Assembly (NCBI RefSeq): GCF_024580735.1
Contig: NZ_JANIJX010000016.1
Span: 34,871-98,870 of the forward strand
DNA length: 64,000 bases
From: Brevibacterium moorei
GTDB taxonomy: Bacteria > Actinomycetota > Actinomycetes > Actinomycetales > Brevibacteriaceae
Reading direction: 5' to 3'
Part shown: positions 8,648 to 18,380 of the stretch, in pieces
How positions within the stretch are numbered: position 1 is the first letter of the stretch
How the letters are laid out: the number at the start of each line of letters is the position of its first letter
The notes under the pieces: generated by a model
What the model saw: only the letters and a program-made list of their open reading frames with translations
The model's database searches: none
Told to the model about the DNA's origin: nothing
Translations under genes and position numbers: made by a program

Positions 8648-9126
8648 GTTCCCTCCCGCCTGTGGTTCTCATCACCGCTCGCAGCATCATGATCAGCATC
8701 GTGCCCGGCACCATGATCAGCACTGAAATCGGCACCGAGATCGGTGCTGAGATCGACCATGTCATCGACCACGTCGTCGAGCGCGGTCTCCCAGTCCTTG
8801 GTTTCGGATTCGCCGGATCCGGTTTCCACCAGGACGACGCCCACGACTGTCAGCCCGATTCCAACCATGGCCGGTGGGCTGAGGGACTCTGCGAATACGA
8901 CGGTGCTCAGCAGGGCGACGAGCACAACCCCGGCCGCCGCCCACGTTCCGTATACGACGGTGAGCCCGAGGCCGGTGCGCAGGCTCCGGGCGATGAGAGT
9001 GAACGCCAGGACATAGGCGACGATGACTACCGCGATCCAGGCGGCGTGCTCGGAGCTGGCCCGCAGTGCCAGGGTGCCGACGACTTCGGCGGCGATCGCC
9101 GCGCACAGGAACAGCCAGGACTTCAT
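8644..9126 (-). CDS. SMR-family efflux subunit with Asp/His-rich tail
   Basis: A 160-residue SMR protein. The first about 106 residues are a normal SMR core: Glu14 in AIAAEVVGTLALRASS, LTVVYGTWAAAGVV, ESLSPPAMVGIGLTVVGVVLVE. The remaining about 50 residues form an acidic, His-containing tail (ALDDVVDDMVDLSTDLG, then ADHGAGHDADHDAASG) that ordinary 105-110-residue SMR proteins lack. A tail of alternating His and Asp could bind metal ions; this is inference. Start ATG 9126 shares one base with the TetR stop (TGATG), and the 3' end overlaps the next SMR gene by four bases. Longer in-frame readings upstream lie within tetR and are rejected. Confidence 0.85.
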   Translation of the reverse strand: MKSWLFLCAAIAAEVVGTLALRASSEHAAWIAVVIVAYVLAFTLIARSLRTGLGLTVVYGTWAAAGVVLVALLSTVVFAESLSPPAMVGIGLTVVGVVLVETGSGESETKDWETALDDVVDDMVDLSTDLGADFSADHGAGHDADHDAASGDENHRREGT

Positions 9127-9779
9127 CAGCCGTGCTCGTCCTCCGCTGCCCGTGCACGATCCACCAGCTCCAAAGCGTGGGAGCGCACGGAGTCGAGTTC
9201 CGCCGCGGGGAACATGCCGGTGGCCTCGGACATCCACGCGCCGTCGGCACAGAAGCGCGCGGTGGTGAGCCATGCCCGGGCGGGGGCGGACACCCCGGCC
9301 GTGGAGAACCAGGGATTCAGCCGGTCGTGCCAGACATGTGACAGCGCTGGATGGTAGAGGGCATCGGAGAAGATCCAGTAGTCGGCTCGCGACACCCGGG
9401 CCGAGGTCGCGACCCGCACATAGCCGCGGTATCGGGCGAATACGCTGAACTCCGCGGGTTCCCCCGCCGGCTCCGGATCGTGTCCCGGTGCTCCGGCGCA
9501 GCCCGAATCCCCCGTCCCGTCCGAGGCCTCCACCGCGGCTTGCGTACAGGCGGCGGAGATCATCTGCGCCCAGTTCGCCGCGGCCGCGTCGACCAGGCCG
9601 GTGATCAGGGCCTCTTTAGTCGGGAAGTGGTACAGCAGTCCCGGTTTGGTCAGCCCGGCACGCTTGGCCACGGCCTCCAGCGAGATGGTCACGCCCTGAA
9701 TTGAACGGTTGTCCTGGGCGATCTGCTTGGCGGCCTGGAGGATGCGCCGACGGGTGTCGGTCGGATGCGCGGAACTCAT
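9126..9779 (-). CDS. TetR-family regulator of SMR pair
   Basis: A 217-residue TetR repressor: TRRRILQAAKQIA and ISLEAVAKRAGLTKPGLLYHF (part of the helix-turn-helix, residues about 10-55) are typical, followed by a variable ligand domain with a Gly/Pro/Asp-rich insert around residues 90-115. It is the first gene of a tight operon with two SMR subunits (1-bp and 4-bp overlaps) and probably represses that operon until an efflux substrate binds. A palindrome just upstream of the start is the likely operator. ATG 9779 was chosen because residues further upstream overlap the operator and do not fit the family. Confidence 0.9.
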   Translation of the reverse strand: MSSAHPTDTRRRILQAAKQIAQDNRSIQGVTISLEAVAKRAGLTKPGLLYHFPTKEALITGLVDAAAANWAQMISAACTQAAVEASDGTGDSGCAGAPGHDPEPAGEPAEFSVFARYRGYVRVATSARVSRADYWIFSDALYHPALSHVWHDRLNPWFSTAGVSAPARAWLTTARFCADGAWMSEATGMFPAAELDSVRSHALELVDRARAAEDEHG

Positions 9780-9787
9780 ACTTCGAC

Positions 9788-9811
9788 ACTTTACCATCCG
9801 GTAGGTAAAGT
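9788..9811. promoter_or_regulatory. Operator palindrome of TetR/SMR operon
   Basis: Perfect 8-bp arms ACTTTACC and GGTAAAGT separated by 8 bp, ending 9 bp before the tetR start. Position and symmetry fit autoregulation by the TetR protein. The TACC...GGTA ends are similar to half-sites bound by TetR-family repressors of drug pumps. Confidence 0.65.
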
Positions 9812-9918
9812 AGGGGGCGTAGCTGGCGAACCTCAGGGGGTGCCCCATAGGATGAAGGGGACTTGTGAAGGCAACTTGATGTAATCGACTCGTCGTCCAT
9901 AAGGAAGTAGGCCGTGTT

Positions 9919-12300
9919 TTGACAGAAGCAGCCCCGAGTTCTCAGAGGCCCGGACCGCAAGAGGACCAAGAGGACGGAGCCAAGCCCTCATCGGGCACCT
10001 CTGCCGTCAACTGGCCGGTCTTCATTGGGGCGGCGGTCATCATGGTCGCCTTCGCCCTGTGGGCGATGCTCCTGCCCGAACAGGCGGAGACCGTGATCTT
10101 CGGTGCGATGGACTGGGTCGCCACGAACTTCGGCTGGTACTACGTACTCACGGCCAGCATCGTCGTGGTCTTCGTCATCGTCGTCGCCTGCTCCCGGGTG
10201 GGACGGACCCGGCTGGGCCCCGACCACTCCCGTCCCCACTTCAATATGTTCACCTGGTCGGCGATGCTGTTCGCCGCCGGCATCGGCGTGGACCTCATGT
10301 TCTTCGGCATCTCCGGACCCGCCACGAACTACCTGACCCCGCCGGACGTGGCGCCGGAGTCCGATGCCGCGGCCAAGTGGGCACCGGTGTGGACGGTATT
10401 CCACTACGGCATCCCCGGCTGGGCGATGTACGCGCTGATGGGCATGGCCTTCGGCCTGTTCGCCTACCGCTATCACCTGCCCCTGAGCATCCGTTCGGCC
10501 CTGGCCCCCATCTTCGGCAAGCGCGTCAAGGGCACCGTTGGCCATGTGGCCGAAATCGCCTCGACCATCGGCACCGTCTTCGGCATCTCCGTGTCCCTGG
10601 GCATCGGCGTGGTCTTCCTCAACTACGGCCTGTCGGCGATCTTCGGGATCCCGCAGTCCATCGGCGTGCAGATCGCCCTGATGGCTCTGGCCGTGTTCAT
10701 CACGATCCTGTCCACCGTCTCCGGCGTGGACAAGGGCATCCGACGGCTGTCGGAACTCAACGTCTACCTGGCCGTGGCCCTCATGCTGTGGGTGCTGTTC
10801 TCCGGCAACACCCACGAATTGCTGAATGCCCTGGTGCAGAACGTGGGCGACTTCTTCGCCGGCTTCGCCTCGATGATGATGAATACCTTCGCCCAGACCA
10901 GCGGGACGGAGGGCTACCCGGCCGAACAGTGGATGAAGGACTGGACCCTGTTCTTCTGGGCCTGGTGGATCGCCTGGGCGCCTTTCGTCAGCCTGTTCCT
11001 GGCCCGGATCTCCCGCGGGCGCACCCTGCGCCAGTTCGTCATCGGCGTGCTGCTCATCCCGTTCGCCTTCATCATGCTGTGGGTGTCGATCTTCGGCAAT
11101 GCCGCGCTGAGCTTCTTCCGCGACCCGAACAGCGACGGGGGCTTCCTGGATCAGGCGATCAACCTGCCCGAATCCGGTTTCTTCACGCTGCTCGAACAGT
11201 ATCCGGGCTCCACCTTCACGATCGCGCTGGCGGTCATCACCGGGCTGTTCTTCTACGTGACATCTGCCGATTCCGGTTCGTTGGTGATGGCGAATATGAC
11301 GTCGAAGTCGTTGTCGACCGATGATGACGGCCCCCGCTGGCTGCGCATCGTGTGGGCGGTCATCACCGGCGGCCTGACACTGTCGATGCTGTTCATCGAC
11401 GGCGTTTACACTCTGCAGGCGGCCACCGTGATGGTGGGCCTGCCGCTGTCGATTCTCGTGTACCTCGTCATGTACAGCCTGTACAAGGTGTTGCGGCGCG
11501 AGCGCATGGTGCTCGACGCCAGGGCGGAATCGCTGCCGGACATCCTGTCCTCGCGGGCCGACGCCGGTCGCGACCCACGCCGGAACTGGCGCCAGCGCCT
11601 GGGCCGGCGGATGAACTACACCTCGGCAGCCCAGGCCAAGCGCTTCGTGGAGACCGTGGCCGCACCCGCCCTGGAAGAGGTCGCCGCCGAAATGGAGCGC
11701 AACGGCGCCGATGTCAGCTGTGAGCGCGGCGAGCATCCGGATTATCCGATCCCGTACACCGACCTGGTGGTCACCTTCAGCAACGGCGAGCACTTCAAAT
11801 ACGAGGCATACCCCGTGGCCTATCCGGTGCCCAGCTTCGCGGTCAACGTGCGCACGGTCAACGATGTGTACTTCAAGCTCGAGGTGTTCTCCTCCACCGG
11901 TTCGCGGGGCCGGGACATCATGGGCTACACGAAGGAGCAGATCATCTCCGATGTGCTCGATGGCTACGACGCCAGGGTGATGTACCTGTCCAGCCTCGAC
12001 AGCGCATCGGACACCGGCCCGATCGACGGCCCGGCGCCCGAACAGTGGGACGACGTCGATCAGATCGAGGCGGAGAACCTGGCCGACCAGGTCGCGGAGT
12101 CGATCGTCGAGGCCAAGGACGCCCTGGAACCGGCCGCCGGCCCGCGCCCGCCGCAGCCGGAGGACCTCGGGGGCACGGGGGACCGGCGGGCAGCCGCCCG
12201 GCCCGTGAACCCCCGCCAACTACTCACAGAGACCGAGCCCGCTGCCCGGCGCTCGAAGGAGAACTCGAATGGGACGGAACCCGAAGAAGGAGAACGATGA
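9919..12300 (+). CDS. betT: BCCT-family choline/betaine transporter
   Basis: A 793-residue betaine-choline-carnitine transporter. Twelve hydrophobic helices cover about residues 35-510, with AGIGVDLMFFGISGP and the signature FFWAWWIAWAPFVSLFLARI; a long hydrophilic C-terminal domain (about 510-793) follows, as in BetT. Imported choline would feed the two enzymes encoded immediately downstream. The start is TTG 9919, placed 11 nt after AAGGAAG, because no ATG or GTG gives a full N-terminus; a later start is possible. The gene overlaps betB by four bases (ATGA, 12297-12300). Regulators are not adjacent on the 5' side apart from the divergent TetR, which seems tied to the SMR pair. Confidence 0.9.
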   Translation: MTEAAPSSQRPGPQEDQEDGAKPSSGTSAVNWPVFIGAAVIMVAFALWAMLLPEQAETVIFGAMDWVATNFGWYYVLTASIVVVFVIVVACSRVGRTRLGPDHSRPHFNMFTWSAMLFAAGIGVDLMFFGISGPATNYLTPPDVAPESDAAAKWAPVWTVFHYGIPGWAMYALMGMAFGLFAYRYHLPLSIRSALAPIFGKRVKGTVGHVAEIASTIGTVFGISVSLGIGVVFLNYGLSAIFGIPQSIGVQIALMALAVFITILSTVSGVDKGIRRLSELNVYLAVALMLWVLFSGNTHELLNALVQNVGDFFAGFASMMMNTFAQTSGTEGYPAEQWMKDWTLFFWAWWIAWAPFVSLFLARISRGRTLRQFVIGVLLIPFAFIMLWVSIFGNAALSFFRDPNSDGGFLDQAINLPESGFFTLLEQYPGSTFTIALAVITGLFFYVTSADSGSLVMANMTSKSLSTDDDGPRWLRIVWAVITGGLTLSMLFIDGVYTLQAATVMVGLPLSILVYLVMYSLYKVLRRERMVLDARAESLPDILSSRADAGRDPRRNWRQRLGRRMNYTSAAQAKRFVETVAAPALEEVAAEMERNGADVSCERGEHPDYPIPYTDLVVTFSNGEHFKYEAYPVAYPVPSFAVNVRTVNDVYFKLEVFSSTGSRGRDIMGYTKEQIISDVLDGYDARVMYLSSLDSASDTGPIDGPAPEQWDDVDQIEAENLADQVAESIVEAKDALEPAAGPRPPQPEDLGGTGDRRAAARPVNPRQLLTETEPAARRSKENSNGTEPEEGER

Positions 12301-13796
12301 CTGAGCAGACTAACGGCGTGGCGACGCTGTACATCGACGGCGCATGGGTGCCGGCGGCCGACGGGGCGACGCGCACCATCCACTGCCCCGCGGATGGTTC
12401 CACGGTCGGCGTGGTGTCCGAGGCCTCGGCGGCGGATACCGAACGCGCCATCGCCGCCGCCCGGCGGGCCTTCGACGCAGGCCAGTGGTCGGCCACGCCG
12501 GCCGCCCAGCGCGGCGACCTGCTGCTGGCGGTCGCGGATGCGATGAAGGAGCGCAAGGACGAATTCGCCCGTGCCGAGGCCCTGGACACCGGTAAGCGCC
12601 TGGTCGAGGCCGAAGGCGATATGGACGACATCATGGGCTGCTTCCGGTTCTTCGGCAAGATCGCCGATCAGCATCCGGGCCGGCTGGTCGACACGGGCGA
12701 TCCCACGGTGATCTCCCGGGTCGTCAACGAGCCGGTGGGCGTGTGCGGGATGATCACCCCGTGGAACTTCCCGCTGCTGCAGGCCTCCTGGAAGATCGCC
12801 CCGGCCATCGCCGCCGGTGATACCTTCATCCTCAAACCGGCGGAGCTGACCCCGCACACCGCGATCCTCATCATGGACGTGCTCGACAAGCTGGGCCTGC
12901 CCGCCGGTGTCGGCAACCTGGTGCTCGGCGCCGGCGCCACCGCGGGCGCGCCCCTGTCCAGCCACCCGGATGTGGACCTGGTGTCGTTCACCGGTGGGCT
13001 GGTCACCGGGCGCACGATCGCCCAGTCGGCGGCGCAGACCATCAAGAAGGTCGCGCTGGAGCTGGGCGGGAAGAACCCGAACGTGGTCTTCGCCGATGCC
13101 GACTTCGACGCGGCGGTGGACAATGCGCTCAACGCGGGCTTCCTGGACTCCGGCCTGGTGTGTTCGGCCGGCACCCGGTTGATCGTGCAGGACACGATCG
13201 CCGAGCGCTTCGTCGACGAACTGGTCCGCAGGGCCGCGGACATCCGCCTGGGTGGGCCCTTCGACGAGGCCGCGCAGACCGGCCCGCTGATCTCCGAGGC
13301 ACACCGGAACAAGGTCACCGACTATGTGGAGCGCGGCGTGGCCGCCGGCGCCCGCCTGCGCGTGGGCGGATCCTGGGGCGGCGACGAACTCAAGGACGGC
13401 TTCTTCTACACGCCGACCGTGCTCGATCAGTGCGATTGGGACAATCCCGCAGTGGTCGAGGAGGGCTTCGGCCCGGTCATCACGGTCGAGACCTTCTCCA
13501 CGGAGGCCGAGGCCGTCGAGATCGCCAACCACACCGAATACGGTCTGGCCGGTGCCGTGTGGACCTCGGATTCCGGGACGGCGAACCGGGTGTCGCGGGC
13601 CCTGCGCCACGGCACGATCTGGATCAACGACTACCACCCCTATGTGCCGCAGGCCGAATGGGGCGGTTTCAAGAACTCGGGCATCGGCCGGGAGCTGGGG
13701 CCCAGCGGCCTGGGCGAATACGTCGAGGCCAAGCACATTTACGAGAACACCGAACCGGCCGTGAGCGGTTGGTTCCCGCAGCAGAACGGAGAGTGA
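12297..13796 (+). CDS. betB: Betaine aldehyde dehydrogenase
   Basis: A 499-residue NAD(P)-dependent aldehyde dehydrogenase. Catalytic Cys289 lies in SGLVCSAGTRL and the general base Glu255 in ALELGGKNPN, 34 residues apart as usual; PWNFPLLQASWK and FGPVITVETF are also present. It would oxidise betaine aldehyde to glycine betaine. The start codon overlaps the stop of the BCCT transporter (ATGA), and betA starts 3 bp after the stop, so the three genes form one translationally coupled unit. The call to betaine aldehyde rather than another aldehyde rests on the neighbours. Confidence 0.93.
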   Translation: MTEQTNGVATLYIDGAWVPAADGATRTIHCPADGSTVGVVSEASAADTERAIAAARRAFDAGQWSATPAAQRGDLLLAVADAMKERKDEFARAEALDTGKRLVEAEGDMDDIMGCFRFFGKIADQHPGRLVDTGDPTVISRVVNEPVGVCGMITPWNFPLLQASWKIAPAIAAGDTFILKPAELTPHTAILIMDVLDKLGLPAGVGNLVLGAGATAGAPLSSHPDVDLVSFTGGLVTGRTIAQSAAQTIKKVALELGGKNPNVVFADADFDAAVDNALNAGFLDSGLVCSAGTRLIVQDTIAERFVDELVRRAADIRLGGPFDEAAQTGPLISEAHRNKVTDYVERGVAAGARLRVGGSWGGDELKDGFFYTPTVLDQCDWDNPAVVEEGFGPVITVETFSTEAEAVEIANHTEYGLAGAVWTSDSGTANRVSRALRHGTIWINDYHPYVPQAEWGGFKNSGIGRELGPSGLGEYVEAKHIYENTEPAVSGWFPQQNGE

Positions 13797-13799
13797 CAT

Positions 13800-15392
13800 A
13801 TGACTGAGACCAACGACTCGCGCGACTCATACGACTACATCGTGATCGGTGGCGGCTCGTCGGGTGCCGCGGTGGCGGCCCGGCTCAGCGAGGATCCGAA
13901 CATCACCGTCGCCCTGCTCGAAGCCGGCCCCACGGATGTGGACAAGGCCGAGGTGCTGACCCTGAACCGCTGGCCCGAACTCCTGGAGTCCGGCTTCGAT
14001 TGGGACTACCCGATCGAACCGCAGACCAACGGCAACTCCTTCATGCGCCACGCCCGCGCGAAGGTGCTGGGAGGGTGTTCATCGCACAACTCCTGCATCG
14101 CCTTCCACACCCCGGCCGAGGACCTGGACTACTGGGAGTCCCTGGGCTGCACCGGCTGGTCGGCCGCCGAGGTCAGGCCCCTGCTCAAGCGCCTGGAGTC
14201 CAATGACCGTCCGGGCGAGGGCCATGGCCACGACGGCCCCGTCGAACTCATGTCGGTTCCGCCGGAGGACCAGGTGGGCGTTGCGGTGCTGGACGCCTGC
14301 GAAGAAGCCGGGATCCCGCGTGAGCTGTTCAACGAGGGACGCACGGTCAGCCACGGCGCGAACTTCTTCCAGATCAACTCGAAGGCCGACGGCACCCGCG
14401 CCTCATCCTCGGTGTCCTATCTGCACCCGATCCTGGACCGGGAGAATCTGGACATCCTGACCGATCGCCAGGTCACCCGGCTGATCTTCGAACAGGGACC
14501 CGAGGGCCCGCGCGCCACCGGCGTCGAGTTCGTGGACAACCCCTTCCACCGCTCGTCCCGCTTGCACGCCACCCGCGAGGTCATCCTGTCCGCCGGTGCC
14601 ATCGGCACCCCGCAGCTGCTCATGCTCTCCGGGATCGGCCCTGCCGATCACCTGGGCGAACTGGGCCTGGACGTGCTGGTCGATGCGCCCGGGGTGGGCT
14701 CGAACCTGCGCGATCACCCCGAAGCGGTGATCTCCTGGGAGTCCCAGGTCCCGATGACCAGGGACGCCACCCAGTGGTGGGAGATCGGCATCTTCACGAA
14801 GGTCGACCAGGACGGCGCAGACGGCACCGGACTGCCGGACCTGATGATGCACTACGGCTGCGTGCCCTTCGATATGCACACCCGCCGCTACGGCTACCCG
14901 AGTGCGGAAGAGGCCTTCGCGCTGACGCCCAACATCACCCATGCGAAGTCCACGGGCACGGTCCGGCTGCGCTCGATTGACTACCGCGACAAGCCGATGG
15001 TGGATCCGAAGTACTTCACCGATCCCGAGGGCTACGATATGCGGATCGCCGTCGAGGGCATCAAACTGGCGCGCAAGATCATAGCCGAACCGGCGATGGC
15101 GCAGTACGCCGGGCGGGAACTGTTCCCCGGGGTCCAGACGCAGTCGGACGAGGACATCGCCGAATACGTGTCCAAGACCCACAACACCGTCTACCACCCG
15201 GCCGGCACCTGCAAGATGGGCGCCGCCGACGATCCGATGGCACCGTTGACCCCGGATCTCAAGGTCAAGGGCGTGGCGGGCCTGCGCGTGGTCGACGCCT
15301 CGGTGATGCCGCAGCTGACCGCCGTCAACCCGAACATCACATGCATGCTGATCGGGGAGAAGGCCTCCGATCTGATCAAAGCGGAGCAGTGA
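13800..15392 (+). CDS. betA: Choline dehydrogenase (GMC oxidoreductase)
   Basis: A 530-residue FAD-dependent GMC oxidoreductase. The dinucleotide fold is IGGGSSGAAVAARLS at the N-terminus; GGCSSHNSCI (substrate/FAD loop), the GMC signature GAIGTPQLLMLSGIGP and the active-site HPAGTCKMG (His466) follow. It would oxidise choline to betaine aldehyde, handing it to BetB. It starts 3 bp after the betB stop. Glycine betaine may serve as an osmoprotectant or as a carbon and nitrogen source; the sequence does not say which. Confidence 0.93.
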   Translation: MTETNDSRDSYDYIVIGGGSSGAAVAARLSEDPNITVALLEAGPTDVDKAEVLTLNRWPELLESGFDWDYPIEPQTNGNSFMRHARAKVLGGCSSHNSCIAFHTPAEDLDYWESLGCTGWSAAEVRPLLKRLESNDRPGEGHGHDGPVELMSVPPEDQVGVAVLDACEEAGIPRELFNEGRTVSHGANFFQINSKADGTRASSSVSYLHPILDRENLDILTDRQVTRLIFEQGPEGPRATGVEFVDNPFHRSSRLHATREVILSAGAIGTPQLLMLSGIGPADHLGELGLDVLVDAPGVGSNLRDHPEAVISWESQVPMTRDATQWWEIGIFTKVDQDGADGTGLPDLMMHYGCVPFDMHTRRYGYPSAEEAFALTPNITHAKSTGTVRLRSIDYRDKPMVDPKYFTDPEGYDMRIAVEGIKLARKIIAEPAMAQYAGRELFPGVQTQSDEDIAEYVSKTHNTVYHPAGTCKMGAADDPMAPLTPDLKVKGVAGLRVVDASVMPQLTAVNPNITCMLIGEKASDLIKAEQ

Positions 15393-15491
15393 TCGCAACG
15401 GTGCGCTGACCGGTCGGAAAATGCCATAGGAGATTGCTCAGGATGCCCGTAGTATGTGAGGTGAACTACCTGCACTGAAAAAGGAATATCC

Positions 15492-18320
15492 ATGCGTAGT
15501 CCCACAGCGCACCGGGAAGCAGCACTCGATGATGCCCTGTCCGCAGCGAATGCGGGCAGGGCACATCTGTTCGTCGTCGACGGTCCGTCCGGAATGGGCA
15601 AGACCGTGACCCTGGGGCGGCTGGTGGAGAAGGCCCGCGCCCACGACACCTGGCGGGTCCACCGCACCATCGCCGCCCACGACGAACAGTCCATCCCCTT
15701 CGCCTACATCGAACGACTGCTCAGCAGCCTGGGCCAGGCTGATGCGATCTTCGACGCCGAGGACCTGCCCCAGCCGGTGGCCGTGGCCAGGCACTGCCTG
15801 CGCGCCCTGCAGGCCAAGGTCGACACCGGCGCCCGACTGCTGGTGATCGACGACGCCCAATGGCTCGACGCGGAATCCGAACGGGTGCTGCGCTACGCCC
15901 TGCCCCGGATGATGCGCCCCGGCGTGCTGGTGGCCATCGGCATCCGCACACCCCACGCCGATTCCAGCCTGGGCTCCTTCCTGCTGGCCACCGCATCCGG
16001 CGGAACGGGCCGGGTGCTGCACGTCGAACCGCTGACCCCCGACGAGGTCCAGGCCCTGGCACTGGACCGCTTCGCCGTGCGCATCGCCCGCCGCAACGCC
16101 GCGGACCTGTGCCGGGCCGCCGGCGGATCCTTCCTGGGCATCGACGGACTGTTCTCCCGCCTGACCCCCGACGAGGTCTCCCGCCTGCACCTGGTGTGGG
16201 ACCTGCCGATCCGCCGGACCCTGGACGCCAGGAACCCCCTCACCTCCGAATACCGGGCGGCCGACTCAGCCGCGCGGCTGATCGGCGAACTGGTCTGCCT
16301 GGCCGGCGCCGAGGTCCCCGCCGAGCGGCTGCGCCAGGCCGCCATGCGCGCCGCCACCGACCCCGGGATCGACACCGAGGACGGCAAGCCGGACACGGAA
16401 CCGGCCGACTGGGTCACCGCAGCGCTCGAGCGGGCCCTGGCGGCGGGGATCATCGTCGAGGCCGGGTTCGGCGCCACCCTGGCGCCGCGCCACGCCCTGG
16501 TCGCGGACGCGGTGCGGCAGGCCGTGCCACGGGAGCGCGCCGCCGCCGTGCACCGCGCTCTGGCCCAGGTGAGCGACGGCCACGCCGCCGTTGTGCACCG
16601 CCTGCGCGGGGCCTCGGCCTGGGACGAGGAACTGGGCCGCGATGTCGAATACTGCACGACGGCGGCGCTGGAACGCGGCCGGCCGGAGTCCGCCATCGAG
16701 GTGCTGCGCCTGGCCCTGGACCTGGCCGACGATCCCGTCAGGCGCGGTGTCCTCATCACCCGCCTGGCGCTCATCCACACCAAGGCGAAGAGCTGCTATG
16801 CGTGCCTGGACCTGCTGGGCGAACTCGAAGCTCTGCCGCAGTCCATTCTGCGGGAATTCCTCGTTCTCATGCTGCGCGCCTACCTGGTCGATCAGGAGTT
16901 TCCGCAGCAGCGGGCGCTGGCGGTCCTGCAGGCGCCGACCGAGGACCCCGACGAGCGCACGATCCAGTCGTTCATGGCCTTCCTGCTGGCGATGATGACC
17001 CTGCGCTCGCCCGACGGGCCGAACATCCTGCTGCCCATGGTGCCGCTGGTCAGGGGCATCTTCGAGAGGGCTCCCAGCGACCCCGCGCAGGTGGCGGATC
17101 CGCTGCTGCACTGGATGGTCACCCCGCGGGAGTTCTCCGCCGTGGTCGACTGCTATACGATCGTCGCCGTCTATCGAGCCAATGACGTGCCCGGCATTAT
17201 GGCCGCGCTCCCGCGGCTGCTGGAGCTGACCGCCGCACTGCCGGACACGCCCCTGAAGACGGACTGCCTGGTGCCCCTGGCCTCGGCGCAGTTGTTCAGC
17301 GATCAGGTGGTTCAGGCGCGGGATCTGATGGAGCAGGCGCTGACCCTGATGGACACGGTGGGCCTGCCCTGGGGCGCGGGCGCGCCCTATCTGCTCTACG
17401 TCGACGCGCAGATCCTGCTGGGGGAGTACGGTGCTGCGCTGGACCGCTTGGAGACCTTCATGAATGTCTTCGAGGTCCTGTTGGACATCGAGACGAGGCT
17501 GACCGCAGCGGCGCTGCGCGCCCTGCACGCGAGCATCACCGGCTCCGGCGAGGCCGCCGGCTTCCTGCGCGGGACCGAGCGCTTGGTGGAGATGGACTGG
17601 CAGTCCTTCGGCCACGACACGCCCATCATCGCCGCTTGTGAGGCGGCCAGAGTGGCAGGCGACCCCGAGGCCGCGCTGGCCGCGACCGCGGATCCGGCCC
17701 TGCTCACCTCGCACAACTCCCGGCGCGGCTATCTGGGCTACCGCGCCCATGCGCTGCTTGACCTGGGGCGCGTGGCCGAGGCCGCCGAACTGATCGGGCG
17801 GCTGTCCGGGCTGCGCGGCTCGGGCTGGTTCGAGTACTGGGGCACCCTGGACTGGCTGCAGGCCAGGCTGGCACAGGCCAGGGGTCTTGAATCGGACGCC
17901 GCTGCCGCCTATGCGCGCGCCCTGGAGGTGCGGACCTATCCGCTGCCGCGGGCACTGACCCTGGCGGACCAGGCGGAGTTCCTGGCGGGTCTGGGTGACT
18001 ACAAGCGGGCCGAGGACGCGGTCTTGGAGTCGCTGAGCGAACTGGACCGAATCGGGGCCTATGGCTATATCGACAGGGTGGGCGAACTGCGCAGGAGGAT
18101 CACGGCGCAGTCCGGGGATGTGGCTCAGCTGCAGCTGAGCCTGCTGACCGAGCGGGAACGCCAGGTGGCCAAGTTGATCGCCGCCGGGATGGGCAACCCG
18201 GCGATCGCCCGGGAGCTCTTCGTCTCCCAGGCGACCGTGCGCTTCCATGTGTCGAATATCCTGCGCAAGCTGCAGGTCGAATCCCGGGCCCAGGTATCCG
18301 CCGCTTTGGCGAAGGCCTGA
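15492..18320 (+). CDS. LAL-type LuxR regulator with AAA ATPase
   Basis: A 942-residue large ATP-binding regulator of the LuxR family. Walker A GPSGMGKT is at residues 31-38, Walker B LLVIDDAQWLD at about 118-126, then a long helical repeat (TPR-like) sensor region, and a C-terminal LuxR helix-turn-helix (LLTERERQVAKLIAAG, ATVRFHVSNILRKLQV; about residues 880-940). Such proteins are ATP-dependent activators that sense a small molecule. It begins 100 bp after betA on the same strand, preceded by AAGGA, and could control the choline operon, but no binding site supports this directly. Confidence 0.9.
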   Translation: MRSPTAHREAALDDALSAANAGRAHLFVVDGPSGMGKTVTLGRLVEKARAHDTWRVHRTIAAHDEQSIPFAYIERLLSSLGQADAIFDAEDLPQPVAVARHCLRALQAKVDTGARLLVIDDAQWLDAESERVLRYALPRMMRPGVLVAIGIRTPHADSSLGSFLLATASGGTGRVLHVEPLTPDEVQALALDRFAVRIARRNAADLCRAAGGSFLGIDGLFSRLTPDEVSRLHLVWDLPIRRTLDARNPLTSEYRAADSAARLIGELVCLAGAEVPAERLRQAAMRAATDPGIDTEDGKPDTEPADWVTAALERALAAGIIVEAGFGATLAPRHALVADAVRQAVPRERAAAVHRALAQVSDGHAAVVHRLRGASAWDEELGRDVEYCTTAALERGRPESAIEVLRLALDLADDPVRRGVLITRLALIHTKAKSCYACLDLLGELEALPQSILREFLVLMLRAYLVDQEFPQQRALAVLQAPTEDPDERTIQSFMAFLLAMMTLRSPDGPNILLPMVPLVRGIFERAPSDPAQVADPLLHWMVTPREFSAVVDCYTIVAVYRANDVPGIMAALPRLLELTAALPDTPLKTDCLVPLASAQLFSDQVVQARDLMEQALTLMDTVGLPWGAGAPYLLYVDAQILLGEYGAALDRLETFMNVFEVLLDIETRLTAAALRALHASITGSGEAAGFLRGTERLVEMDWQSFGHDTPIIAACEAARVAGDPEAALAATADPALLTSHNSRRGYLGYRAHALLDLGRVAEAAELIGRLSGLRGSGWFEYWGTLDWLQARLAQARGLESDAAAAYARALEVRTYPLPRALTLADQAEFLAGLGDYKRAEDAVLESLSELDRIGAYGYIDRVGELRRRITAQSGDVAQLQLSLLTERERQVAKLIAAGMGNPAIARELFVSQATVRFHVSNILRKLQVESRAQVSAALAKA

Positions 18321-18380
18321 GCCCGGGATTCCGGGCCTGTGCCGGTCCCACCCGGCTGGGCCGGTCGGCACCGGATGCGG

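Noticed and set aside
9988..12219. 743-codon open frame antisense to the BCCT gene
   Set aside because: High-GC shadow frame: Arg/His/Gly/Gln-rich, no domain, and the opposite strand carries a clear transporter with membrane segments.
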